55,638 nt of DNA from NCBI GenBank assembly GCA_045631485.1, contig JAZQUU010000017.1, positions 1-55,638 of the forward strand, read 5' to 3'. Source of the DNA: SIG452 sp045631485 (GTDB lineage: Bacteria > Bacillota > Clostridia > UMGS1840). A program made the position numbers and the translations under genes. This document shows, piece by piece, positions 7,343 to 17,160 of the stretch. Every line of letters begins with the position of its first letter. Position 1 is the first letter of the stretch. Below the pieces are notes generated by a model that did not search any database, was not told the origin of the DNA, and saw only the letters and a program-made list of their open reading frames with translations.

Positions 7343-10300
7343 CTAGAACAGAGGAACTAAATTTGCATCCAAAAGCATTGCTTTCACATTGCCGGAGGAA
7401 GCACTCAATAAGGATACGGAGTAATCTTCGGTGGTGCCAACTGCCTGATCGGTAGTGTCAATCACCACTAAGTTTACCTGAACCAATTTGTTACCTGCAT
7501 ATTCTGCAATATATAAAGTAATTGCTTCGGGGTCGGTGTTGGTAGCTTTGGTGTAGTTTACGGTTGCGGTGTCACCATTTAAGGTGAAGCCTTTAAACTC
7601 GTCAACCAGAACGGGAGCATCTGCTACTTCCACGGGAATTACTTTACATTTTGCTAAAACAACTTCAGGACTGGTGGAAACAGAAGAAGAACGGGACATA
7701 CGGATACCACCGATGGGAGCCGCCACGTTGCTTGTGTTGGTAATGGTGATTACCACTTCCCCTTCTCTTAAGTAAACAGGTTCGTAATCTTTTAAGGAGC
7801 TATCGCCGCAGTAAGCATTCCATCCCCACTGATACTGATTGATTTCTGCATAGTGGCCGGTATTGGTTTCCACAATCAGATTTGCTTTATCATCGGAGTT
7901 TACCTGCAGCTGAACATAGTACAGACCTGCTAAGGTGTTAGTTGCCTTAAAGGTTGCAGAAGCACCTGCACCGATTACTACGGTGTCGGAGGTGGTAGAA
8001 ACAGAACCTTCGGTGGAAACTAAGAAGTTTACGGGAGTCTGACCGTTGGAGTTGCCTGCAGGGCCCATATAAACGTTATTATTCACAATGGGAGTGGTGC
8101 CGGCATTTACCTCAGAGATGTAATCCATACCGTTGTTTTTCAGAACGGTGAAGGTTAAGGTTGCAGAAGCATTGGATTTGGTAATGTTGTTTGCACCCTT
8201 CACCAGATAGAAATACTGTTCTGCACCTGCCGCTAAGGTTGCGGTGTGACCGGTTTCGTTGGTGATGGTAACCGCTTTATCGGAGGTTACTTTATAAACA
8301 CCTGCATAAGGAGCATCGCTATAATCGATTGCGGTACCTACTGTCAACTGACCGGGAGCCGGAGTTACCACAGGCTCTTCGGTAGGTGTCGGGGTTGCGG
8401 TAGGAGCCTGAGTAGGAGCTACGGTCGGGGTGGGAGTTGCGGTGGGAGTAGGTTCTACCACTTCTTCCATGATAATCTTCACGTTATCCCAACCTAAGTT
8501 CTGGCTGTAGTTAGAAGTTTTAGATAATCTAACCTGGTCAATGGTAATTGCCGCATTGGTGGGATTGGTAACGGTAACGGTGTTGTCACCTGCTCTTAAG
8601 TAAGCATATTCTACGGTACCGTCTAAGCCAAAGTGGTTCCAACCAACGGTGGTATTTTTCACTGCACCGTAGAAACCGGTGTCGGTTTCAATGTTGTAAA
8701 CCTGGTTGGTGGCACCGGTTAACTTGTAGTAAGATAAGTAGTACATACCGGAAGCGGGAACATTCATAGAAACGCTTACGGAAGAGTTTGCGGGAACATT
8801 CAATGTTGTGGTGTAGTACACATCATTTTCCGCAATTTTGAAATCTCCCATTGTTACGGAAGAAATATAATCAATACCCTGGTTATCCAATGCGCTGAAG
8901 GTCAAGGTTGCAGAAGTATCGGTGGAGGTCATGGTGTTTTGACCTTTTACCAGATACAATTTGCCGGTAGCACCTGCAGCTAAGGTAACGCTATGACCGG
9001 TTTCGTTGGTCAGAGTTACTGCTTTATCGGAACTTACCGAGAATACACCTGCACAGGGTGCAGTGTATGCAACCTGGTTTGCGGGGGTCGGAACAGGAGT
9101 AGCAGTCGGGATGGGAGTGGGATTTGCAGGAGCATCGCCCACAGTTACGGGAACAACTTTACAGTTCGCCAACTTCATCGCATATGCGATATCGGTAGAA
9201 GAAGTACGAGCGAAACGGATACCGGTGAAGGAACAGGTGGTGGAACCGGTGTTGGTAATGGTTAAGGTTTCCACGCCGCTTCTCATATAAACGGGATCCA
9301 TATCGTAGGTTGAAATATCGTAGTAATAGTTCCAACCGGTTCTGTGCTGATTGATCTGTGCATAGTGACCGGAGCTGGTTTCTAAGTCTAACTTATTGGT
9401 ACCGTTTGCAGTAAACTGTACCTGAATGTAGTACAGACCTGCGGTTGCAATATTACCTTTGAAGGTTACGGAAGCACCGGGTGCTAAGGTGATGGTATCA
9501 CCGCTTGCGGTAACGCTTCCGCTGGTGGAATCCACAAAGGAAGAGGTGGTTGCACCGTTTGCACTTGCAGAGGGACCAAAGTAGGTATTGGAGTTGTGAG
9601 TAGGAGCGGTACCCGCATTCACATTGTTGATATAGTCCATACCGTTGTTTTTCAGAACGGTGAAGGTCAGATTTGCAGAAGCATCAGATTTGGTGATGTT
9701 GTTTGCACCTTTGATTAAGTAGAAATACTGAACCACATTGGGCTGTAAGGTTGCGGTGTGACCGGTTTCGTTAGTGATGGTTACCGCTTTATCGGAGTAA
9801 ACTTTATACACACCTGCGTAAGGAGCGCCGGAAGCACTTGCTACGTCGCCTTCGTTCCAACCGTCAGGACCGGGAGTTACCACGGGACCCGGAGTGGGAA
9901 CGGGAGTGGGAATAGGAGTTACATCCGGAGTTACTTCGTCCATGGGAATTACTTTACAGTGTGCAATATTCAGCTGAGAAATATATGCAGCAATACCGGT
10001 TAATTCCTGAGTCTGTTTTACCTGGATGGAGGTCAGGTTTGCAGTACCGGCACCCTGGTTTTTCAGAGTTAAGGTGGTAGTTCCTTCTCTTAAGTACATG
10101 GTAATTAATTCTTTGGGATTTGCTTCGTTTACCGCATACTGTAAGTTACCGGTGTAGGGAGTCATTTCGCCATAGTAACCGGTGTCACTCTTGATATGAA
10201 TGGTGGATACCTTTTTATCAGGAGACTGTAAGGAAACATAGTAAATACCGGAAGCAGGAACTTCTAAAAGAACTTTAGATTCAGCTCCAACTGCCATATT

Positions 10301-12562
10301 GGTACCACCGGGGATAGCTACCTGATCAGAATGAGCAGTTGCTAAAGGAGCAGTGCCTGCGTTCACCTGACCGATATAGTCCATACCATTGTTTGCCAAC
10401 ACATTAAAGGTCAGTTTTGCGGAAGGATCGGATTTGGTGATTTTGTTTGCGCCTTTAATCAGATAGAAATAAGACGGAGAGTTTGCTGCTAAAGTAGCAG
10501 TGTGGCCGGTTTCATTGGTGATGGTAACCGCTTTGTCGGATTTCACCTGATACACACCTGCAAAGGGAGCGTTGGTGGAATAAGCTGCGTCGCCAACCGC
10601 AACATCATAGCTCACGGTTTTTACATCTGCGATGGTGGGAGTAACGCCGTTATCCACAGCCACCTGAGATGCAATCAGTTCCACAGAGGTAAGAGTTACC
10701 GCTTCGGAACCGGTGTTGGTCAGCTGCATTTTGTTGGAGCCTCTTGCACCATATAAGAATTCATAGCCGCCTTCTGCATTTTTATAGTAATATGCATCAG
10801 CAGAAGATACGGGAAGCTCTGCAACATACTGATAGTTCATCTGAGCTTCTAAGGTGGTGTTACCACCGGAAGATTTTACCTGGAGGTAGTAAATACCTGC
10901 TTTGGGAACGGGCACTTTGAAGGTAACATAACCGCCGGGCTGGATGGTAATGCTGTTGCCGCTGCCGGTTGCACCGTTGTACTCGTTAACATCACCCCAT
11001 AAAGAACCTGCAGTACCCATAGAATACAGAGATTCAGTGGTGATTACATTGTGAGGAATGCTGGAGCCGGAGCCGCTGCCTTCAGGAGCTTCTAAGCCCA
11101 GAATATCCAACGCTTTATAAGGAACATAGAATCTGCCGTTTTCATATACAGAAACCTGACCATCCAAGTCGATAGACTGACCGTTATACTTTAAGATAGA
11201 AGTGTTTCTTTCGATAGAAGCATTCACGGATTTGAAGGTAAAGATACCGGTATGTTCATTGGAGGACATTGCAGTACCTAAGTTTCTGTGGCTGTAGTTA
11301 ACAGTGTAGGGAGCGTAGATACCTAAAGAGGTAACATCCACAAACAATTCACTGGTTAAATAATCTAAATCTACGCCCATTAAGTTTGCTAAGTAAGGAG
11401 CAAACACAGTGTTTTCTACCACATAGTTATCAAAGTTAGAAGCCACACCGGGATTGGTGGACAAGCCTGCAGGATAAGCTACGCCTGCGGGAGCATATAA
11501 AAATACGCCACCGTTTCTTGCAGTATGCTGTTTGGAATCCCAGGTTAACGCAGAGGTACCGGGGATTACGCCGTTCTGAATGTTGTTAACAGCAGTTGTC
11601 TGATTGATTACGTTCATACCGCCGGTGTCATGGTCAGGCATCATAATAACCAAAGTATCGTTTCTGCCTTTTGCATATTCCACAGCGATTTTACAAGCTT
11701 CGTCAAATGCGATGAATTCGCCAACCATTTCCAGACCGTTGTTGTCGTGTCCGCCACCGTCAACATTGGAACCTTCCACCATTAAGAAGAAACCGTTGTC
11801 ATTTTCCAATGCACGGATTGCAGCAGTGGTCATTTCTGCTAAGGTAACGTCGCTTGCGGTGTTCTGATGGTCAGAAGCTGCCTGACCGGAGAATAAGTTA
11901 CCCCAGATTTTGTCGCCCTGTTTTACTGCATTTAATTCAGCTCTGTTATCAATAATGTTGTAACCTAAGCTTGCAACAGTGCTCTGAGCCTCATTCCATT
12001 CGGATTTGGAGAAACCGCCGCCTAACAAAACGTCAATTCCCTGATATGCAATCTGACGGGAAATGGACGGATAATGGTCACGGTGAGATTCGTGTGCGGA
12101 GAATGCAGCGGGAGTTGCATTGGAAAATTCAAAAGTGGCAACCATACCTACTTTTTTTCCAACAGACTGTGCTGCTTCCAAAACGTTTGCACGGGGGGTC
12201 ATATCGGGTTTCAAACCGATGTGATAAGTATTGGTTTTGTAACCGCCTGCCAATGCAGTACCTGCTGCTGCAGAGTCAGTAATTGCATTGTCTGCACAGT
12301 AGGTTTTCTGAGCACCGATAAGATAGTCTTTCATATACATCTTATTTACGGTTTGCTTCGTAGCATAGGGGGCTACGGAAGATTTGATACCGCCTGCTTG
12401 TTTTACGGCATCAGCCAGATAGAAAGGCACCATAGATCCGCCATCGGGAATCATGAAAATGATGTTCTTAATCTGGGGAGTTGCTGCCTGCACTGCAACA
12501 GTGAATGAAGATAAAATCATCATTACAGACAGCAAGAGTGCCAAGAGTTTTTTGAGTCTCAT
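7343..12562 (-). CDS. Giant secreted alkaline phosphatase with repeat region
   Basis: This encodes 1739 residues, against about 450-550 for ordinary alkaline phosphatases. It has a signal peptide (cut near 'AVQA'), then a PhoA-type catalytic domain (about 30-420). That domain carries metal ligand D40 in 'MIPDGG', the nucleophile S97 in 'AITDSAAAGTA', and metal-site segments 'NVDGGGHDN' and 'MMPDHDTGG'. A copper-amine-oxidase-N-like segment follows near 465-490. The rest alternates four ~80-residue repeats (starting near 657, 907, 1162 and 1410) with ~120-residue beta-rich modules that look carbohydrate-binding. Pro/Thr linkers join some of them. No SLH or LPXTG anchor is seen. It likely releases phosphate outside the cell. 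A good ribosome-binding site (AAAGGAG) and promoter precede it. Confidence 0.9.
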   Translation of the reverse strand: MRLKKLLALLLSVMMILSSFTVAVQAATPQIKNIIFMIPDGGSMVPFYLADAVKQAGGIKSSVAPYATKQTVNKMYMKDYLIGAQKTYCADNAITDSAAAGTALAGGYKTNTYHIGLKPDMTPRANVLEAAQSVGKKVGMVATFEFSNATPAAFSAHESHRDHYPSISRQIAYQGIDVLLGGGFSKSEWNEAQSTVASLGYNIIDNRAELNAVKQGDKIWGNLFSGQAASDHQNTASDVTLAEMTTAAIRALENDNGFFLMVEGSNVDGGGHDNNGLEMVGEFIAFDEACKIAVEYAKGRNDTLVIMMPDHDTGGMNVINQTTAVNNIQNGVIPGTSALTWDSKQHTARNGGVFLYAPAGVAYPAGLSTNPGVASNFDNYVVENTVFAPYLANLMGVDLDYLTSELFVDVTSLGIYAPYTVNYSHRNLGTAMSSNEHTGIFTFKSVNASIERNTSILKYNGQSIDLDGQVSVYENGRFYVPYKALDILGLEAPEGSGSGSSIPHNVITTESLYSMGTAGSLWGDVNEYNGATGSGNSITIQPGGYVTFKVPVPKAGIYYLQVKSSGGNTTLEAQMNYQYVAELPVSSADAYYYKNAEGGYEFLYGARGSNKMQLTNTGSEAVTLTSVELIASQVAVDNGVTPTIADVKTVSYDVAVGDAAYSTNAPFAGVYQVKSDKAVTITNETGHTATLAANSPSYFYLIKGANKITKSDPSAKLTFNVLANNGMDYIGQVNAGTAPLATAHSDQVAIPGGTNMAVGAESKVLLEVPASGIYYVSLQSPDKKVSTIHIKSDTGYYGEMTPYTGNLQYAVNEANPKELITMYLREGTTTLTLKNQGAGTANLTSIQVKQTQELTGIAAYISQLNIAHCKVIPMDEVTPDVTPIPTPVPTPGPVVTPGPDGWNEGDVASASGAPYAGVYKVYSDKAVTITNETGHTATLQPNVVQYFYLIKGANNITKSDASANLTFTVLKNNGMDYINNVNAGTAPTHNSNTYFGPSASANGATTSSFVDSTSGSVTASGDTITLAPGASVTFKGNIATAGLYYIQVQFTANGTNKLDLETSSGHYAQINQHRTGWNYYYDISTYDMDPVYMRSGVETLTITNTGSTTCSFTGIRFARTSSTDIAYAMKLANCKVVPVTVGDAPANPTPIPTATPVPTPANQVAYTAPCAGVFSVSSDKAVTLTNETGHSVTLAAGATGKLYLVKGQNTMTSTDTSATLTFSALDNQGIDYISSVTMGDFKIAENDVYYTTTLNVPANSSVSVSMNVPASGMYYLSYYKLTGATNQVYNIETDTGFYGAVKNTTVGWNHFGLDGTVEYAYLRAGDNTVTVTNPTNAAITIDQVRLSKTSNYSQNLGWDNVKIIMEEVVEPTPTATPTPTVAPTQAPTATPTPTEEPVVTPAPGQLTVGTAIDYSDAPYAGVYKVTSDKAVTITNETGHTATLAAGAEQYFYLVKGANNITKSNASATLTFTVLKNNGMDYISEVNAGTTPIVNNNVYMGPAGNSNGQTPVNFLVSTEGSVSTTSDTVVIGAGASATFKATNTLAGLYYVQLQVNSDDKANLIVETNTGHYAEINQYQWGWNAYCGDSSLKDYEPVYLREGEVVITITNTSNVAAPIGGIRMSRSSSVSTSPEVVLAKCKVIPVEVADAPVLVDEFKGFTLNGDTATVNYTKATNTDPEAITLYIAEYAGNKLVQVNLVVIDTTDQAVGTTEDYSVSLLSASSGNVKAMLLDANLVPLF
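8105..10590 (-). repeat. Four intragenic direct repeats (period about 740 bases)
   Basis: Near-identical DNA segments of about 210-245 bases occur at roughly 10345-10590, 9600-9845, 8865-9075 and 8105-8330. They encode the 'DKAVTITNETGHTATL' to 'NNGMDYI' protein repeat. Copies 1, 2 and 4 are the closest; copy 3 is more diverged. Such repeats can expand or contract by recombination, and they create long antisense open frames that are not genes. Confidence 0.85.
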
Positions 12563-12605
12563 AATGTCTTCTCCTTTTGATGAAATGATATTTTATTACA
12601 ATACA

Positions 12606-12634
12606 ATATTATCACATCACAACAAAGGTGTCAA
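12606..12634 (-). promoter_or_regulatory. Sigma-A promoter of the alkaline phosphatase
   Basis: On the minus strand there is TTGACA (12634-12629), a 17-base spacer, and TAATAT (12611-12606), about 40 bases before the start codon. I could not identify a clear Pho box (repeated TTAACA-type 7-mers) next to it, so phosphate control is not shown. Confidence 0.75.
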
Positions 12635-12724
12635 TAGAAAATGGTAATTTTTTATGGTTTTTTTACAAAAATATTACAAGAAATAAAAAGGAAAGCTTTT
12701 CTTGTTTACAAGGCTTTTAACAAT

Positions 12725-12756
12725 AAGAAAACGGCATCAGAGGATGCCGTTTTCTT
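12725..12756 (-). terminator. Terminator after mfd
   Basis: A perfect 14-bp stem (12725-12738 with 12743-12756) has a 4-base loop. Its upstream arm overlaps the mfd stop codon. On the minus strand the T-rich 3' arm is followed by an A/T-rich stretch. Confidence 0.85.
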
Positions 12757-15700
12757 ACTTGACGTAATTTTCAAGTTGCTGTATGATATTTTCCATAATT
12801 TTCGTCAGTTCCCGGGATTTTCTTAAGGTAATGGTGCGAATGGAAAAATAGGGCTTTGCGCCTGCGCCGAAGAGTGCTTTCCCCTTATACTCACTGCCTA
12901 AATTCAACACCGCAGAAATCATTTCCTGAGAAATTGCTTTCATTCTGAAGGTCACGGTGCCCGAAGTTTCCGACACATCGTAAATCCCCAACCGTTCACA
13001 CATGGCACGAAGATAGGAAATTTCAATTAAGTTCATGGTTTCCGAGGGAATATCGGAAAAACGGTCGGTCAACTCGTCGATCATATCGTCCACATCTTCA
13101 CGGGTTTTCACCAAGGAAATCTTTTTATAGATTTCAAGCTTGCTGGCGTGGTCACAAATATAGGAATCGTCAATAAAGGCAGACACCTTTAAATCCACCT
13201 GACAGGTCACTTCTTCCTGCACGGTTTCGCCTTTTTGCTCCCGAACTGCTTCGTCCAACAGTTTGAGATACATATCATACCCAACCGCATCCATGTGACC
13301 GTGCTGTTCGGCGCCTAAAATGTTGCCTGCTCCACGGATTTCCAAATCACGAAGAGCAATCTTAAAGCCGGAGCCGAACTCGGTGAATTCTTTAATGGCT
13401 TTTAAGCGTTTTTCCGAAACCTCGGTGATAGATTTATCACGCTTGTAGGTCAGATAGCAATATGCCAGACGATTGGAACGACCTACCCTGCCCCGAAGCT
13501 GATACAATTGCGCCAAACCAAGATGGTCTGCATTTTCAATAATCATAGTATTCACGTTGGGCAAATCCAGACCCGTTTCAATAATGGTGGTGCAAACCAG
13601 GATGTCAATTTCGCCAAGAGACATCCGATAGAAGATTTCTTCCATTTTCTCACGGCTTAATTTTCCGTGAGCCACCTCCACCACCGCCTCGGGGAATCGT
13701 TCTCTTAATTTTGCCGCTGCACTGTGAATGGTTTCCACGCGGTTATATAAATAGAATACCTGCCCGTTTCGGTGGAGCTCCTTTTCGATTGCCTCATAAA
13801 TAATGGCTTCGTGATACTCCAGCACAAAGGTTCTCACGGGGTGACGGTCGCAAGGAGGTTCTTTTAAGGTGGAAACATCACGAATTCCCACCATCGCCAT
13901 ATTTAAAGTACGGGGAATCGGTGTGGCAGAGAGTGTCAAAATGTCCACACCATTTTTCATTTCCTTGATTTTTTCTTTGTGGGCAACTCCAAAGCGTTGT
14001 TCTTCGTCCACGATTAAAAGTCCCAAATCTTTAAACTGCACATCATTGGACAATAATCTGTGGGTCCCGATGGCAATATCACACATTCCGCTTTTTAATT
14101 CTTTAATCACACCGTCAATCTGTTTTTTGGTGCGGAATCTTGATAAGAGCCCTACCTTTACGGGAAAATCTTTCATACGATTCACAAAAGTATTGTAATG
14201 CTGTTGTGCCAACACGGTGGTGGGTGCCAGATATGCCACCTGTTTTCCGTCGCAAACCGCTTTAAATGCCGCACGAAGCGCCACCTCGGTTTTGCCGTAG
14301 CCAACATCACCGCATAAGAGGCGGTCCATGGGACGATGGCTTTCCATATCTTTTTTCACATCATAAATGGAGGTAAGCTGGTCGTCGGTTTCTTCATAGG
14401 GAAAAGTACGCTCAAACTGAATCTGCATATCTGTATCTTCCGAAAATGCAAATCCCTCGGCAGTTTCTCGCTTCTGATATAAGTCCATCAGTTTTAATGC
14501 CAGGTCCTGACAGCTTTTCTTAACTCGTTGTTTTACTTTGTCAAAATCGGTGCCGCCAAGCTTATTTAGGCGAACCGCTTTGGAATCATTCCCCACATAT
14601 TTATAAAGGGTGTTGAGCTGATTCACGGGGATATACAGATAGTCGCTGCCGTGGTAGCGGATTTTGATAAAATCTTTCCCTTCTCCCTCCACGCTCAGGC
14701 GGGTAATCCCCAGATATTCACCGATACCGTGAACGGGATGCACCACAAAATCTCCTACCGTTAAATCGGAGAAGTTGGTGATGGCATTTTCGTTTTTCAC
14801 CGCTTTGTGTGGACGTTTTTTGCGGTCGGCGGTGTAGATATCCGAAAAATAAACAAACTTGAGTTCGGGGTAAGAAAAGCCTTCGGTAAAACCGGGAACA
14901 GGCAAAATCTGCACTTCCCCCGGCATAAAGGTGTAGCTTTCCGTGACGGGAGCATTCAGTTCATAATTGGATAAGGTGTAGGAGAGTTTTTCCGCTTTGG
15001 AACGGGTTTTCCCCGGGATTAAAACCGAATACCCTTCGTCTAAATATTCCTTTAATTCTTCCACAAAAATGCCGATGCTTCCGCTTGCGGAAAGCACCGA
15101 TTTGGAAGGCAAATTAATTTCTTTTTGAGGCTTTTTGGCACCATAATTATTTTTGATAAACGAAAAATGGCACACGCTATGAGAATAAAAGGTTTCCATC
15201 TGCTCTTTGGGGTCTTTAAAAAAGTTTAAGTTCGCCTTATGAATCAACCCTTTTTCGCACAATTCCAAAAGATATTCGTAATGCTCCCGATAAAGTGATT
15301 CGTGAGCTTCAAAAATACCGCAAGGGTCATCCAAAAGGAAGATAAAATCCTCATCGGTATAAGAAAACAAAGGCGCCAAGAAGTTTTCTAAAAACGGGAA
15401 ATAGCGGTCATAGGATTTTAGTTTTTTGTCGTTTCCCAAGCGTTCAATATCGCGGGACAACACGCCCAAAAGCTCACCCTGTGCTTTTTGTTGTTCCTCT
15501 TTTAACTGAGCAATCAGTTCTTTGGGGTCGGGAATTAAAAAATCATCGGCAGAAGTGACGGTTGCCTCGGTAATCACTTCGTAAGACAGACGGGTAATAG
15601 GGTCAAAGGTACGGATAGAATCCACCTCGTCCCCGAAAAATTCAATACGATACGGCACACTTTCGGTATAAGGGAACACATCCACAATTCCCCCTCGAAC

Positions 15701-16225
15701 CGAATACTGACCGTGGCTTTCCACAATGTCCACCCGTTCATAGGAAGACAATTTGGCAATCAGTTTTTTCTGCTCATATTCGTCACCGATTTTTAAAGTC
15801 ACATTGGAATCGGATAACAATTCTTTCTTTACCACCGGCACAAATGCCGCACCTGGAGTGACAATATATAACCCTTTCTCTTTTCGGGAAATGGCATTTA
15901 AAAACTCCAACCGTTCCTTTTTGTCGGCAGTATCTTTAGCATCTAATTCATAATAACAAAATTCGTAATCGGGCAGAAAATACACGGGGATTTCATAAAA
16001 CTCCGCAAAGCTTTTTAATTTTTCCCCTTCTTTTCTGTTTTTGACCATCAAAAATGCCGGACGTTTTTCCGAAAGAATCAAAGCGGTGATGATATGCGCT
16101 TTGGCACCGTCGGTCAGTCCGGTCACAGAAGTGATATTCGGTTTTGTTGCTCGAATGGCTTCTTTTAATTCTTCGTAAGGACGATAGCCGTCCAACAGAG
16201 GAAAAAAGCCTGCGATTTTATTCAT
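12755..16225 (-). CDS. mfd: Transcription-repair coupling factor Mfd
   Basis: This is a 1156-residue protein, full length for the family. Mfd removes RNA polymerase stalled at DNA lesions and recruits UvrA. In order it has a UvrB-like N-terminal region (about 1-330), an RNA-polymerase-interacting domain ('LTVGDFVVHPVHGIGEYLG', near 490-560), and a RecG-like translocase with Walker A 'CGDVGYGKTEVA' and Walker B 'VDEEQRFG'. 'TLSATPIPRTLNMAM' and 'LRGRVGRS' follow, then a C-terminal TRCF domain. It starts two bases after the pth stop, with GGAG five bases upstream, so the two genes form an operon, as in Bacillus. Confidence 0.98.
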   Translation of the reverse strand: MNKIAGFFPLLDGYRPYEELKEAIRATKPNITSVTGLTDGAKAHIITALILSEKRPAFLMVKNRKEGEKLKSFAEFYEIPVYFLPDYEFCYYELDAKDTADKKERLEFLNAISRKEKGLYIVTPGAAFVPVVKKELLSDSNVTLKIGDEYEQKKLIAKLSSYERVDIVESHGQYSVRGGIVDVFPYTESVPYRIEFFGDEVDSIRTFDPITRLSYEVITEATVTSADDFLIPDPKELIAQLKEEQQKAQGELLGVLSRDIERLGNDKKLKSYDRYFPFLENFLAPLFSYTDEDFIFLLDDPCGIFEAHESLYREHYEYLLELCEKGLIHKANLNFFKDPKEQMETFYSHSVCHFSFIKNNYGAKKPQKEINLPSKSVLSASGSIGIFVEELKEYLDEGYSVLIPGKTRSKAEKLSYTLSNYELNAPVTESYTFMPGEVQILPVPGFTEGFSYPELKFVYFSDIYTADRKKRPHKAVKNENAITNFSDLTVGDFVVHPVHGIGEYLGITRLSVEGEGKDFIKIRYHGSDYLYIPVNQLNTLYKYVGNDSKAVRLNKLGGTDFDKVKQRVKKSCQDLALKLMDLYQKRETAEGFAFSEDTDMQIQFERTFPYEETDDQLTSIYDVKKDMESHRPMDRLLCGDVGYGKTEVALRAAFKAVCDGKQVAYLAPTTVLAQQHYNTFVNRMKDFPVKVGLLSRFRTKKQIDGVIKELKSGMCDIAIGTHRLLSNDVQFKDLGLLIVDEEQRFGVAHKEKIKEMKNGVDILTLSATPIPRTLNMAMVGIRDVSTLKEPPCDRHPVRTFVLEYHEAIIYEAIEKELHRNGQVFYLYNRVETIHSAAAKLRERFPEAVVEVAHGKLSREKMEEIFYRMSLGEIDILVCTTIIETGLDLPNVNTMIIENADHLGLAQLYQLRGRVGRSNRLAYCYLTYKRDKSITEVSEKRLKAIKEFTEFGSGFKIALRDLEIRGAGNILGAEQHGHMDAVGYDMYLKLLDEAVREQKGETVQEEVTCQVDLKVSAFIDDSYICDHASKLEIYKKISLVKTREDVDDMIDELTDRFSDIPSETMNLIEISYLRAMCERLGIYDVSETSGTVTFRMKAISQEMISAVLNLGSEYKGKALFGAGAKPYFSIRTITLRKSRELTKIMENIIQQLENYVK

Positions 16226-16227
16226 AC

Positions 16228-16809
16228 TTACTCCGTTCCTTCGCCAATTCCCTTTTTGTTATAAAGGTTCATGGCTTTCTGAGTGTCCCCTTTTAGCATA
16301 TAGCAAATAGCTTCCACCGCATTTTCCACCGATGCGGAAAAGCCGCTCATTTCTTCTTTGGCAAATTTACCAAGCACATAATCCGCTAAGTCACGCTGTC
16401 CGTTGGAACCAACGCCCAAGCGGATTCTGGGAAAATTATCTTTCCCAAGCAGATAAATAATATTTTTCATTCCGTTATGACCGCCGGCAGAACCTTTTTC
16501 ACGGATTCTTAAGGAGCCCACGGGCAGAGAAATATCATCATACACCACGATGATATCCGAAACATCAATTTTATAAAAGGAAGCCGCCTGAACAACCGCT
16601 TCACCGCTTAGGTTCATAAAGGTGGTTGGTTTTAACAAAATCACCTTTTCACCGTTGATGTTCCCTTCTCCCACCAAAGATTTAAACTTAATTTTATTCA
16701 CCTTGATATTATATTTTGCCGCTAAATAATCCAGGCACAAAAAACCTGCATTATGGCGGGTGAATTCATATTGTTTGCCGGGATTTCCCAGCCCTACTAT
16801 CATATGCAT
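16228..16809 (-). CDS. pth: Peptidyl-tRNA hydrolase
   Basis: This is a 193-residue enzyme that frees tRNA from peptidyl-tRNA dropped by ribosomes. The family start 'MIVGLGNPGKQYEFTRHNAG' contains the catalytic His and conserved Asn. 'YDDISLPVG' and 'GSAGGHNGMKNI' are the other conserved blocks. The open frame extends further upstream, but GGAG eight bases before the ATG at 16809 and the family length fix the start there; ATG 16803 is also possible. It lies directly before mfd. Confidence 0.96.
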   Translation of the reverse strand: MHMIVGLGNPGKQYEFTRHNAGFLCLDYLAAKYNIKVNKIKFKSLVGEGNINGEKVILLKPTTFMNLSGEAVVQAASFYKIDVSDIIVVYDDISLPVGSLRIREKGSAGGHNGMKNIIYLLGKDNFPRIRLGVGSNGQRDLADYVLGKFAKEEMSGFSASVENAVEAICYMLKGDTQKAMNLYNKKGIGEGTE

Positions 16810-17014
16810 ATTATCTTCTCCGTATGTGTTCTGAATTTTTCTCTCAACCAAATTATTATAATATAAAAAAAGGAAAAAGTCAAGGTGCACTCATCTTCTT
16901 CACCTTACCGAATGACGAACCTAAAAAATCCGCCATTATTTTTTGCAATTACACAAGGTTTCCGGAAGACGGAGGTTTGGGATTGCAAAAATACGAGGCG
17001 GCGATTTTTTTTTG

Positions 17015-17047
17015 GTTCTTTTTCTTTGTCGGCAAAGCAAAAAGAAC
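17015..17047. repeat. Long inverted repeat between pth and the ABC exporter
   Basis: The arms GTTCTTTTT-CTTTG (17015-17028) and CAAAG-c-AAAAAGAAC (17033-17047) pair over 14 bp with one bulged base and a TCGG loop. It lies in a ~350-base gap without genes. It is not a clear terminator because no convergent gene ends here. It resembles a dispersed palindromic repeat of this group of bacteria. Confidence 0.6.
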
Positions 17048-17067
17048 AATTGTTCACAGAGAATTCA

Positions 17068-17096
17068 TTGACAAATGATACCATCAATAGTATAAT
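17068..17096 (+). promoter_or_regulatory. Perfect-consensus sigma-A promoter for the ABC-alarmone operon
   Basis: TTGACA (17068-17073), a 17-base spacer and TATAAT (17091-17096) match the consensus at every position. The leader (about 17103-17160) contains a small GGGG/CCCC hairpin near 17114-17125. Confidence 0.88.
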
Positions 17097-17160
17097 AAAA
17101 GGTAGAATTTACGGGGGTATCCCCTAAAATAACGAATCATCACAGAGAGAAGGAACCATT

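Noticed and set aside
8993..10756. Open frames on the plus strand within the phosphatase gene
   Set aside because: They are antisense shadows produced by the repeated DNA; none has a ribosome-binding site or recognisable protein features.
12563..12640. Pho box controlling the alkaline phosphatase
   Set aside because: A direct-repeat pattern of PhoP sites could not be made out next to the promoter, so phosphate control is not claimed.
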